A program made the position numbers and the translations under genes. From contig CAZQNO010000007.1 of assembly GCA_964594775.1 (NCBI GenBank), positions 8,807 through 72,806 of the forward strand: a DNA stretch of 64,000 bases, read 5' to 3'. This DNA comes from CAYFVU01 sp964594775 (GTDB lineage Bacteria; Spirochaetota; Spirochaetia; DSM-16054; Sediminispirochaetaceae). Below are positions 55,846-63,967 of this stretch, one piece after another (within the stretch, counting starts at the first letter, position 1; each line of letters starts with the position of its first letter). The notes under the pieces were generated by a model. It ran no database searches and was not told the DNA's origin. It saw only the letters and a program-made list of their open reading frames with translations.

Positions 55846-56620
55846 CATCGCCGAAGCCGGCCGATTTTGCCAGACGGTCGACGCAGAATTTAATCCCCGC
55901 CGGAGCCAAACCCGAAGCGATCCCTCCCCAGGTCTTCCATCGCTCTATGCGAAAACCGGATTGTCTAAAAAGACGCTTTAGCAGCGATAAGGAAAAGAGG
56001 TACATGTGATCGGCGATGGCCGAACGCCACCGTGTCCGCAGTATTCGCGCCTGAAAACCCGCCACATTGGGCGTGGTGATGATGAGGCTTCCGCCGGGAA
56101 GAAGAATTCGGTAGGCCTCCATGAGAAAGGCCGCAGGGTCACCGAGGTGTTCGATGAGATGGCTGGCATGAACGACGTGAAAGGATTCGGCCGGAAAGGC
56201 GGCCTCCTGCACTGTTCCGATGAAAATTCTCACCCCCCTCTCTCTCATCCCGTACTCCGCCGAGGGAGCGCATACCTCAACGCCCTGCTCCTCCCATCCC
56301 TTTTTCTTTAATTCCGCCAGAAGCATACCGGTGGCACAGCCGACATCGAGTATGCGCCCCGTACCCTCCTTCGCTTCTATCTCACTAGAAAAATGGACAT
56401 CACTCAGGGCCATCTTCATGAGCCCGAAAAAGGCCTCTTCATTTTCCAGCTCGTAGGCAAAATAGTCCTCGTCGTAACGCTGTACGAGCTCCTGCTGCTT
56501 CGGTCGAGGATACTGATAGACAAGTCCGCAGGAAGGACAGCGGCAGAAGGAAAAATCACCCGCATTCCAATACGGTTTGGGAGGTTCGAATCCGCAGACG
56601 GCGCAGGCATTATACTCCAT
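55811..56620 (-). CDS. Zinc-ribbon class I SAM methyltransferase
   Basis: About 269 aa. The N-terminal zinc-ribbon-like part has CAVCGF and CRCPSCGLVYQYPRP (two CxxC). A class I methyltransferase fold follows, with SAM motif RILDVGCATGMLLAEL, VHASHLIEHLGDPAAFLMEAYRILLPGGSLIITTPN (cited in part) and a C-terminal cap. This Methyltransf_23 layout is common in sugar or lipid-linked glycan modification, but the target is unknown. ATG at 56620 has GGGAGG 7 nt upstream. A longer reading begins at 56662. Confidence 0.82.
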   Translation of the reverse strand: MEYNACAVCGFEPPKPYWNAGDFSFCRCPSCGLVYQYPRPKQQELVQRYDEDYFAYELENEEAFFGLMKMALSDVHFSSEIEAKEGTGRILDVGCATGMLLAELKKKGWEEQGVEVCAPSAEYGMRERGVRIFIGTVQEAAFPAESFHVVHASHLIEHLGDPAAFLMEAYRILLPGGSLIITTPNVAGFQARILRTRWRSAIADHMYLFSLSLLKRLFRQSGFRIERWKTWGGIASGLAPAGIKFCVDRLAKSAGFGDVMVIRARKVGE

Positions 56621-56664
56621 ACGCTCGCCTCCCGGCTGCTTTGAATAGGTCTTGCATTCCATAT

Positions 56665-57564
56665 CTATCGAACGGTAAGCCTGAAATTTTTCGCTGTTTC
56701 GTTTCCCGCAAAATCGCTTACGGCCACTTCGATCATTGCATCTCCCGGATTGAGTTCAAGCGTTCCGATACGGTATACCCAATCGTCGATGTAGAGTTCC
56801 TTCGCTGCGATCTCTCCGTTTCCCAAGAGACGGTGAGTCTCTTCCTCGGTTTCTATTGTTTCGAATCGTACAGTGAGTTTCTCCTCCCCATTGAGAAAGA
56901 CGCGCAAAGAAAAGGGCGCCATGGGCTGGAAGAACTCCTCATCCTCCTCTAAATCGTAGGCTTCAACGATACATTCATAGGAGCCGGAAGATATTCGCGT
57001 GTTTCTTCCCAGCTCGATGGCCCTGCTGCTATCCGCATCCGCAGGGACGAGGCGGACCGTTTCGATTTCCGGTCCCCTAGAATCCTCAGGGGCGGAGAGA
57101 GAAATGAGCGGATTAACCGCCTGTCCGAATTCGCTGTCGATAATCTGTAGATAGAGGAGCTTCCCCGGCGTAGCTCCGCTGTCTCCCACCTTGGCGATTT
57201 TATCCCCGACATCGAAGCGGCGGTCTTCGAGAGTCAGAAGAGAACCATCCAGGTAGCCATAGACCGATCGAATTCCTCCCTCGTGCTCCAGGACCAAACC
57301 GTTTCCTCTACCGCCGGGAAGACCGCCATTGAAGGCAGGGCGCTCGGAGAAGAGAAAGAGTACACGGCCCGCCTCAATCGGTCCGACTGCCTCTCCCGTA
57401 TCTTCAATCTCCACCCCCATCAAGAAAGATCCGCCTCGAAACTCGGCAAAGGTGGATGCGAGATCCACTCTGCTAAAGGGCCATTGATAGGCATAGCCGG
57501 CACCGGTAAAAAGCAAAAAAAGCCCAAGGTACAGAAGTGCGAGATAACTGCTGCCTCTGCTCAC
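56665..57564 (-). CDS. M23-like (LytM fold) protein, catalytic residues lost
   Basis: A 299-aa exported protein (signal peptide YLALLYLGLFLLFTGAGYA). Residues 42-142 follow the M23 peptidase layout, but every zinc or catalytic position is changed. HxGxD reads LMGVE (48-52), the His of YxHL is Tyr104 (YGYL), and HLHFE reads LLYLQ (136-140). The C-terminal part is beta-rich, Ig-like (IEVAVSDFAGNETAKNFRLTV). It is probably a non-enzymatic regulator or binder of peptidoglycan enzymes, as EnvC/NlpD-type LytM proteins are. GTG at 57564 overlaps the previous stop (GTGA) with AAGGAG 7 nt upstream. Confidence 0.75.
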   Translation of the reverse strand: MSRGSSYLALLYLGLFLLFTGAGYAYQWPFSRVDLASTFAEFRGGSFLMGVEIEDTGEAVGPIEAGRVLFLFSERPAFNGGLPGGRGNGLVLEHEGGIRSVYGYLDGSLLTLEDRRFDVGDKIAKVGDSGATPGKLLYLQIIDSEFGQAVNPLISLSAPEDSRGPEIETVRLVPADADSSRAIELGRNTRISSGSYECIVEAYDLEEDEEFFQPMAPFSLRVFLNGEEKLTVRFETIETEEETHRLLGNGEIAAKELYIDDWVYRIGTLELNPGDAMIEVAVSDFAGNETAKNFRLTVR

Positions 57565-58646
57565 ATGCGGACTCCTTCAATGCGGACCGCCTTGTCTTCG
57601 GCGGTGATAAGAAAGTCGTTTTCGAGAGCGGCACTAAAGGGTATTCCGCCTCTCACCATTTCATCGGTAATAATTTCCCCCTCATCGTCGCAGAGAAGAA
57701 TCCTTCCCCTCGCAGCATCATTACCGACGATGAGAATGGGATGCCCCAGTCCTTTTGCATGAATATCGAAGAGCCCGGCTTTAAAGGGAATATGTTTCGC
57801 TTCCATTTTCGCCAGATCGATGCGTTCGATCCCGTTCGCTTTCTCTCTGAAGAGCAATCTCTCATCGTCGGAAAAGCGGAGCAGGACCTCTCGAAGGATC
57901 GCTTCCTCCGTACTCCAGCGTTTTAGCTCCTTTACTTCCCCCGATTTTTTTCGAAAAACCGTTAGCTGCTGAGGTCCGTATCCCCGGACAAGCGCAACGT
58001 AGCTGCCCTTCGGAGATAAGGCCACCGCATATACCGGCCGTTTATCCTCTGTGGGCTGCAGAACGGTGATGCGTTTTCCATCGAGATCATGAATCGCCGC
58101 CGTGCCGTTGAGGAGCCCCACGGCGATTGTCTTCGGCCCTGCATCTAAGGAGGTAATGAGGGAGGGAAAGTCAAGACGAAATCTGCTCTCACCGCCCGGA
58201 GCAATGGAAATGATGCTCATTCGGTCGTGCGAAAGGAGAAAGAGCCGATTCCTTCGGTACACCGGATATCCCTCGCCGTCGATGCGATAAAAAAAGCTCT
58301 CATTAGGGCTGCGATATACGAGCGATTCTCCCATCCTGGAATAATTGATAAAGGAGTCCTGTGACACCGCTACATCGAAGAGAATCTCTTCCCGAAAGAG
58401 AACTCTTCCCTCCTCATCGAGATAGCCGAAGAAGCGCGAGCCGACGAAGGGGAAAACGTGACCTGTCTCGGACTTCGAGACTGCCCCTCCTTCGGCGCTT
58501 ACCTCATGGAGATTCACCGTCCATACACGTCTGAACCCGTAGCTTTCCTCTATTCTGCTCGGAGCAAGCAGCAAATATACCGGCAGAAGAATCACTACCA
58601 GAATAGTTAAGAGCGTCTTGCCGGATTTCTTTTCAGCACCATACAC
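57561..58646 (-). CDS. Membrane-anchored beta-propeller-like protein
   Basis: A 361-aa protein with an N-terminal membrane helix (TLLTILVVILLPVYLLLAPS). The rest is beta-strand repeats of WD40/PQQ-like type (FRLDFPSLITSLDAGPKTIAVGLLNGTAAIHDLDGKRITVL, cited in part; VYAVALSPKGSYVALVRGYG). It is likely extracytoplasmic, with a scaffold role. No function is recognised. GTG at 58646 lies 2 bp after the 272-aa gene, and the gene overlaps the M23-like gene by 4 bp. The pair may act together at the envelope. Confidence 0.65.
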   Translation of the reverse strand: MYGAEKKSGKTLLTILVVILLPVYLLLAPSRIEESYGFRRVWTVNLHEVSAEGGAVSKSETGHVFPFVGSRFFGYLDEEGRVLFREEILFDVAVSQDSFINYSRMGESLVYRSPNESFFYRIDGEGYPVYRRNRLFLLSHDRMSIISIAPGGESRFRLDFPSLITSLDAGPKTIAVGLLNGTAAIHDLDGKRITVLQPTEDKRPVYAVALSPKGSYVALVRGYGPQQLTVFRKKSGEVKELKRWSTEEAILREVLLRFSDDERLLFREKANGIERIDLAKMEAKHIPFKAGLFDIHAKGLGHPILIVGNDAARGRILLCDDEGEIITDEMVRGGIPFSAALENDFLITAEDKAVRIEGVRM

Positions 58647-58648
58647 GA

Positions 58649-59467
58649 TTACTTTCCCGCTTTCTTTTTTGCCGCTTCCGCATTTTTACTGTCCGACTCC
58701 ATCTTCGTCTTCCACACATCTATTTTCTTTTTGACCACGTCGCTCTCATCACTCTCACCGAGAAGAATATGAATGCGTCGGAGGGAACGGAGATATTTGA
58801 TCGCCGTTTTGAAATCGTCGATCCTGCCGGTCGAAAGCTCGTACTTCTGCCGATAGTTGTTCGCCGCTTGTTCGAGCATCTCCTTGACCAGTCTCATGTG
58901 CTCCATTCTTGTTCTGTAGCCTTCAATCTGCGGATCAAAATTCGCGAGGAAGCTCTTTATATCGAGAAGATTCTTCGCCACCACGGCGAATCGGGCGTGT
59001 AATTCGGCAAAGGACCAGCGCCACTTCGAATTATCCCCGAAGCTCTCCTTCACCGAATCGATGGAGAAACCGAGCTTTGAAATGAGCGCCCATCGTTTTT
59101 CCTCGTCGAAGTCCACTATTTTTTCAAGCCGTTCTTCATATTCGGAAAAAGGTACATCGACGTAGTCGGAGGCGACCTCCTCGATATAGATGATGCTCTT
59201 GTAAATCGTCTTTCTCGCTTCATTGAGAAAACTCTCGTTTTTTATTCCCAGAAGGTTCAGAGAGAGTTCGTTCATAAGCAGGTAGTAGGAAACCATGTTG
59301 AGAGATTCATCGGCGAGGGTGATTCGTTTGTAAGGAGCCCCGTGCTCATCGTTTTCCAGCACACTGAGGACGGTTTTCTCTTTATTGCGCATCTTTTCTA
59401 CGGTAGCTTTATACTCTTGGATCTTCTCGTTGTACCGTCGTTTTGCCTCTTCGCTGACCTTTGCCAC
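58649..59467 (-). CDS. Helical hypothetical protein (272 aa)
   Basis: A 272-aa soluble, almost wholly alpha-helical protein with charged ends (VSEEAKRRYNEKIQEYKATVEKMRNKEKTV at the start, cited in part; KNAEAAKKKAGK at the end). No signal, membrane helix or known motif was found. GTG at 59467 has AGGAG 6 nt upstream. It lies between recN and the propeller gene in one run. I do not recognise the family. Confidence 0.6.
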   Translation of the reverse strand: MAKVSEEAKRRYNEKIQEYKATVEKMRNKEKTVLSVLENDEHGAPYKRITLADESLNMVSYYLLMNELSLNLLGIKNESFLNEARKTIYKSIIYIEEVASDYVDVPFSEYEERLEKIVDFDEEKRWALISKLGFSIDSVKESFGDNSKWRWSFAELHARFAVVAKNLLDIKSFLANFDPQIEGYRTRMEHMRLVKEMLEQAANNYRQKYELSTGRIDDFKTAIKYLRSLRRIHILLGESDESDVVKKKIDVWKTKMESDSKNAEAAKKKAGK

Positions 59468-59494
59468 GTATATCTCCTGTTCTCTCCGGCTTCT

Positions 59495-61186
59495 CTATAC
59501 CACTTTTCCATAACGCCGGAGGAGCTCTCTGGCGTGAGTAGTGGAAGAGCTGCTTTCCGAATCGCCGGAAAGCATTCTGGCTATCTCGGCAATGCGTTCC
59601 TCCGCCTCGATTCTACGGATATCGGTATACGTTCTGCCTTCTCTCTCCTTCTTCTCAACCCTTATATGATTATCGGCGCGGACGGCTATGGAGGCAAGGT
59701 GAGTTATGCATAACACCTGCTTGTCCGCCCCCAAACCGGCCAGATGCTCGCCCACGGCAACGGCAACTTCACCGCCGATTCCCGCATCGATTTCGTCAAA
59801 GATAAGGCAGCCGACCCTGTCGCTCAGCGAAAAAACCGATTTCAAGGCCAACATGATCCTCGAAATCTCACCGCCGGAGGCGATTTCCCGCAGCGGCTTC
59901 AGCGGCTCCCCCTCGTTCGGAGATATGAGGAACTCTATTCGGTCGAAGCCGTAGGGCCCGCAGGAATGTCTGCCCTCCTTTCCTTCTCTATAGGCGCTTT
60001 GGATGTGAAACTTCGCCTTCGGCATTCCCAAAGCCCGAAGAGCGGTCTGTAACTTCTCTTCCAACTTCTTTGCCGCCTGTTTCCGTTTCGAAGAGAGGTC
60101 ACGGGCAAGGGCGAGGACTTGCGCCTGCAGAGCCTCTATCCGCCCTTCCAATTCGGCCTTCCTCTCCTCCCGGTGCTCCATGCCCTCCACTTTTTCCGCC
60201 GCCTTTCGTGCGTATTGTACCACATCTTCTATGGTATCGCCGTATTTTTTCTCTAAACGGTGAATGAGTTGAATTCGTTCCTGACACTCGTCGAGCCGCT
60301 CCGGTGAGAAATGCAGGTCTTCCCGTCTCTCCCGTACTACCGCCTCGATGTCCTCGACCTCGTAAAAGGCACTTTCCAATCGCGACAGTTCCGAAGAAAT
60401 CTCCGGCAGTATTTCGCTCATACTCCGAAGAGCATCGACGGCTTCACGGATCCGGGCGACGGCTCCGCCGCGGGCTTCTGCAAGAGATCCATGTACGGTG
60501 GAAAAGAGCTCAAAGAGCCGCTCATGCTGATTGAGCAGTCGCCGTTCCTGCTCCAGCTCCTCCTCCTCACCCACTTTCAATTGAGCTGCTTCGATCTCAC
60601 GTATTGCGTGCTCCAGCAGCTCCTTCTCTCTGAGGAGCTCCCTCTCGGAAGCATTCAGCTCTTCCAATTCCTTGCGCAGTCCCGAAAGCCGGTAAAACTC
60701 CTCGTAGAGCTTGGCGGCCGATTCCTCGTTTCCCGCGTATCGGTCGAGGAGCTTGCGATGATTATCAATGGAAAGCAGAGACTGGTGCTCATGCTGCCCG
60801 TGCATATCGACGAGAAAGGCGGTGAGCTCCTGCAGATCATGTCTCGTTGCCTTGTGTGACTGTATGAAGCTCGAGCCTCTGCCGCCGGCCTTGATCGTCC
60901 TCCTGAGGAGTATCGTTCCGTCCTCCGGCCGTATCTCCCGTTCACGAAGCCAGGCACTCACCTCTTCATTGCCTTCGACCCGAAGGACACCGCTTACCTC
61001 TGCCTCATCGGTTCCCGTACGGATGGCACTGCTATCCCCCTTCTCTCCCAGAAGGAGCCCCAGGGCGCCGACGATGATCGACTTTCCCGCTCCGGTCTCG
61101 CCGGAGAGTACATTCAGGCCGGAATGGAATTCGGCGGTAAGCTCTTCTATGAGGGCATAATTCCTAATGGAAATTTCCTCAAGCAT
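59495..61186 (-). CDS. recN: RecN DNA-repair ATPase
   Basis: A 563-aa SMC-like protein. It starts LEEISIRNYALIEELTAEF and has P-loop SGETGAGKSI. Two coiled-coil arms surround a central hinge, and the ABC signature and Walker B follow (EIASGGEISRIMLALKSVF; CLIFDEIDAGIGGEVAVAVG; HLASIAVRADNHIRVEK). It acts early in double-strand break repair. ATG at 61186 overlaps the NAD-kinase gene by 8 bp, the common nadK-recN neighbourhood. Confidence 0.95.
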   Translation of the reverse strand: MLEEISIRNYALIEELTAEFHSGLNVLSGETGAGKSIIVGALGLLLGEKGDSSAIRTGTDEAEVSGVLRVEGNEEVSAWLREREIRPEDGTILLRRTIKAGGRGSSFIQSHKATRHDLQELTAFLVDMHGQHEHQSLLSIDNHRKLLDRYAGNEESAAKLYEEFYRLSGLRKELEELNASERELLREKELLEHAIREIEAAQLKVGEEEELEQERRLLNQHERLFELFSTVHGSLAEARGGAVARIREAVDALRSMSEILPEISSELSRLESAFYEVEDIEAVVRERREDLHFSPERLDECQERIQLIHRLEKKYGDTIEDVVQYARKAAEKVEGMEHREERKAELEGRIEALQAQVLALARDLSSKRKQAAKKLEEKLQTALRALGMPKAKFHIQSAYREGKEGRHSCGPYGFDRIEFLISPNEGEPLKPLREIASGGEISRIMLALKSVFSLSDRVGCLIFDEIDAGIGGEVAVAVGEHLAGLGADKQVLCITHLASIAVRADNHIRVEKKEREGRTYTDIRRIEAEERIAEIARMLSGDSESSSSTTHARELLRRYGKVV

Positions 61187-62033
61187 CGGTACCTCCGGAC
61201 CAGTTGAGCTTTGAACGAAGTACCTCGTAGAAATTTCGTCTGTCCGAACGAACGAGCAGAGTCTTGCTGTGGGACTTTTCGAAAATTACATTGTCCCCGC
61301 TCTCTAAGGGAACAACTTCCTGACCGTCGATGGACAGGAGTATGTCCACCCGCTGGTCTTCCGCCACATGAACGAAGACCACGTCGTTTCCCGAAACGAC
61401 TATGGGTCTGTTGGAGAGGGTAAAGGGGCAGATGGGGTTGAGAATGAAGGCTTCGATTTCCGGATCGAGGATAGGGCCTCCGGCGGCGAGACTATAGGCC
61501 GTCGAACCGGTGGGGGTCGAAAGAATGACTCCGTCGGCCCGATACTGTCCCAATGATGTCTTGTTGAGAAAGAGGTTCAGCCGTACAATCTTGGAGATCC
61601 CGCTGCTGCTTATTACCGCGTCGTTGAGCCCTCGCAGAGTGGCAATTCGCTTTCCCCTCCTCTCGACGATTACCTTAACCATTATTCTTCGTGAGAGACC
61701 GAGTTCGCCCTGCACATACTTTTCAAAAGCCGAACGCCACTCTTCCTTCGTCACCTCGGTAATAAAACCGAAGGCCCCGAGATTTACCGCGAGAATGGGT
61801 ATACCCCGGCTCTCAAGCACCCGAGAGCTGAAGAGCACGGTCCCGTCTCCTCCAAGAGAGAAGACGAAATCCACATCCTCCACCGACGGAATATCCGGTT
61901 TCCCTCGAAAACCGAACACCTCGGTTTTGATGCTCTTTTCGGCCATGTAGCTGCTGATTTCTTCGATGAGTTTTTCCGTATCGGGCTTCTGGAGGTTCGC
62001 AATTATCAGTACTTTCTCAATCGGTTTGTTCAT
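61179..62033 (-). CDS. nadK: NAD kinase
   Basis: A 284-aa enzyme that phosphorylates NAD to NADP. The GGDG motif (FVFSLGGDGTVLFSSRVL), the GFIT motif (NLGAFGFITEV), GLNDAVI (catalytic Asn-Asp region) and DGVILSTPTGSTAYSLAAGGPI (cited in full family form in part) are all visible. ATG at 62033 is 9 bp after the DegT-like gene and the gene overlaps recN. Confidence 0.95.
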   Translation of the reverse strand: MNKPIEKVLIIANLQKPDTEKLIEEISSYMAEKSIKTEVFGFRGKPDIPSVEDVDFVFSLGGDGTVLFSSRVLESRGIPILAVNLGAFGFITEVTKEEWRSAFEKYVQGELGLSRRIMVKVIVERRGKRIATLRGLNDAVISSSGISKIVRLNLFLNKTSLGQYRADGVILSTPTGSTAYSLAAGGPILDPEIEAFILNPICPFTLSNRPIVVSGNDVVFVHVAEDQRVDILLSIDGQEVVPLESGDNVIFEKSHSKTLLVRSDRRNFYEVLRSKLNWSGGTDA

Positions 62034-62042
62034 CTCCGCTCC

Positions 62043-63077
62043 TTACGGGAGTGTCGAAAGCACTTTGGCAATTCGTTCTATCTGATCCTTCGCCATGCGG
62101 GGATAGAGGGGGAAAAGCAGACAGCGGTTAAAGAAATTCCGGGCCCGGGCAAAGCCTTCCCCCTCTCTCGATGCAGCCGGGTCGAAGAGTCCCAGAACGG
62201 AATCCGCAAAAGCTCTTTTGGTTTCGACACCCTTTTTCCGCGCATACGCCTGAACATCCTTTACCCCTCCCTCCACGAGGACGAGGAAGGTATAGGCAAC
62301 CGCTTCCCCTTCTCCTTCCTGTGTCGGAGAGCCGTGACGCCCTTTCTGTAAGGCGCGGAGAAGATGCCCATATATTTCTCTTCTTCGTTCGAAATACCGA
62401 TCCAGCTCCTTCAGTTGTATCTTAGCGAGGGCTGCATTCATGTCGGGAAGAAATGCCTCCCGCGGCAGTGCTTCGGCCGCCTTTTTCAGTTTAGCGAAAT
62501 CGCTCCGCCTCTTTGAAAGCACCACCGTGCCTCCTCCGGCGGTAACCAGGTCATCCGACTCAAGCCGAAGGATGACCTGCTCTCCATAGCTTCCGCAGGC
62601 CCCCGCACCCGTGTGCCCGCCCAATGTGGTGCTTATTTCCTCAATGAGGGGGACTCCGAGTTCGGACATGCGATCGAGGGCCGGAACGAAACCGAGCGTT
62701 CCCGTACACAAGACCGCCTTTGCCCCCGCTTCAACCTTCTCCTGCACCGATTGGGGATCGATGCATGGACACGTCTGCTCAACATCGACGGGCAGCGGTT
62801 TGAGTCCGAGCCGCTCAATGGTCTTATAGACACTAATGGGATCGAGTGCCGAAAGAACCACACCGTCTCCCGCTTCGAGCTCGAGTGCTTGCAGGACAAC
62901 GGAAAAGGCACGTTCGTACTCACGTAATGCGAAACCGCCGGCCGCTTCGATAATCCGGCAGAGATCCTTCACCAGCTCTTTTTGCACGTTCATCGGTCCT
63001 ATCTCATCCGAAACGAGGGAAGAGAGAACCGAATCCATCTCTTTTCTCCGAATGGAAGGTTTAAACACTGGGATCAT
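62043..63077 (-). CDS. DegT/DnrJ-fold protein lacking the PLP lysine (pseudo-aminotransferase)
   Basis: A 344-aa protein with the sugar-aminotransferase (DegT/DnrJ/EryC1/StrS) fold. It starts MIPVFKPSIRRKEMDSVL, then VPLIEEISTTLGGHTGAG, GSYGEQVIL and DLVTAGGGTVVLS. An ungapped match to ArnB-type sequences puts the PLP Schiff-base Lys at residue 175, which is Asp here. The Asp that holds the pyridine nitrogen is Glu147. It therefore looks non-catalytic for transamination and may bind a nucleotide sugar or a protein. It lies between cheW and nadK in a spirochaete operon. ATG at 63077. Confidence 0.82.
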   Translation of the reverse strand: MIPVFKPSIRRKEMDSVLSSLVSDEIGPMNVQKELVKDLCRIIEAAGGFALREYERAFSVVLQALELEAGDGVVLSALDPISVYKTIERLGLKPLPVDVEQTCPCIDPQSVQEKVEAGAKAVLCTGTLGFVPALDRMSELGVPLIEEISTTLGGHTGAGACGSYGEQVILRLESDDLVTAGGGTVVLSKRRSDFAKLKKAAEALPREAFLPDMNAALAKIQLKELDRYFERRREIYGHLLRALQKGRHGSPTQEGEGEAVAYTFLVLVEGGVKDVQAYARKKGVETKRAFADSVLGLFDPAASREGEGFARARNFFNRCLLFPLYPRMAKDQIERIAKVLSTLP

Positions 63078-63096
63078 ATATCATGCTGCTCCGATC

Positions 63097-63579
63097 TTAT
63101 GATGCGATGTCCCCCAGCTGCTGAAGCTCCTTCGGATCAAACAGCCGCTGAATATCGAGAACGATTAGATATCCTTCCTCTCGGTTGTATACACCTTGGA
63201 TATACTCGGCGCCGATGCCGCTCAACAATTGAGGAGGCGGTTGCATCTTGTGCAGGTCCACCGTGAGAACCCGGGATACCTTGTCGATAATCACCCCCAG
63301 TTTCATACCGTTGATTTCGATGATGATGAAGCCGCTTAAAAGCTGATCTTCCTCGCTCATCTTCGGCCGTTTGAGGTGAAACCGCTTATGTAGATTGATG
63401 ATTGGTATGATATCGCCGCGAAGATTGAAGATTCCCTCTACATATGAAGGGGCATTGGGGATCGGCCTGACATCTTCTCTGCGAACAATCCCGTCCACCG
63501 ACATGATATCGATCCCGTAGAGTTCCTCCGCCAGCTCAAAGGTAACAAGCTGCAATTGACGATTTTCACTGTCCGCCAT
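63097..63579 (-). CDS. cheW: CheW chemotaxis coupling protein
   Basis: A 160-aa single CheW domain (LQLVTFELAEELYGIDIMSVDGIVR; PNAPSYVEGIFNLRGDIIPIINLHKRF; GMKLGVIIDKVSRVLTVDL), the adaptor between receptors and CheA. ATG at 63579 follows GAGGAGGCGTA. It is the first gene of the 63579-to-55811 run and has its own promoter. It could serve the CheA-like kinase at 4040-5971 or a CheA elsewhere. Confidence 0.94.
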   Translation of the reverse strand: MADSENRQLQLVTFELAEELYGIDIMSVDGIVRREDVRPIPNAPSYVEGIFNLRGDIIPIINLHKRFHLKRPKMSEEDQLLSGFIIIEINGMKLGVIIDKVSRVLTVDLHKMQPPPQLLSGIGAEYIQGVYNREEGYLIVLDIQRLFDPKELQQLGDIAS

Positions 63580-63599
63580 TACGCCTCCTCGTATTACAT

Positions 63600-63628
63600 A
63601 GCATACTCGAGTCCTCCGGCTTGTGCAA
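63600..63628 (-). promoter_or_regulatory. Possible sigma-70 promoter for cheW operon
   Basis: TTGCAC (63628-63623), 17-bp spacer, TATGCT (63605-63600, 4 of 6). Predicted start near 63593, just before the GAGGAG ribosome site of cheW. The -35 keeps only TTG, so strength is doubtful, but spacing and position are right. Confidence 0.45.
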
Positions 63629-63800
63629 TAACCGGTACAATGGGCATTCTCGGATCCTGTCTTTTACTGCCCTCCTCTCATTAATTGTAGGAGGATTTCC
63701 CCGCTTCTGCTTGCAGAGAAGGGAAACAATATTTTTTCCCATAGCCCCATCTTCTGTCTCCGGCGAGAAGTTTTCGGCTGCGCCCTTTAAAAAGAAAAAG

Positions 63801-63895
63801 CCCGGCGACTCACTTCGCGTCCTTCGGACGCTCCGTCATCGTGGGTTCCTCGAGCCCTTCGGTCTCTGCGGTACCCACTTGCGCCGGTCGTCGCC
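63801..63895 (-). ncRNA. Three-stem branched structured element after the 5S gene
   Basis: Closing stem GGCGAC (63804-63809) with GTCGCC (63890-63895) encloses two hairpins. One is GCGTCC/GGACGC with a 3-nt loop (63817-63831) and the other is GTGGGT/ACCCAC (63841-63846 with 63873-63878). On the minus strand the structure ends GTCGCCGGGC followed by T-rich sequence, the same ending as the 5S rRNA. It could be a compound rRNA terminator, a copied 5S tail within a REP-like palindromic element, or an independent RNA. Nothing in the sequence decides between these. Confidence 0.45.
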
Positions 63896-63967
63896 TGCGG
63901 CCTCCTCTATGAGCGAGTTTTTCTCTCTGCCGATTTCTCTTTCGCTAAGCCTTTTTACATAAAAAAA

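Larger units (their letters stand above)
63580..63967. other. Gene-free stretch between cheW and the 5S rRNA gene
   Basis: 388 bp with no credible gene on either strand. It holds the cheW promoter (63600-63628), an AT-rich patch (about 63725-63745) and the branched element at 63801-63895. The sequence AAAAAGCCCGGCGAC occurs twice, at about 63795-63809 and at 63963-63977. The second copy is the 5S rRNA 3' end with its T-run on the minus strand. Confidence 0.7.

Noticed and set aside
63621..63962. 113-codon plus-strand open frame in the cheW-5S gap
   Set aside because: It has no ribosome site or family sequence, and it runs through the branched element. More likely non-coding.
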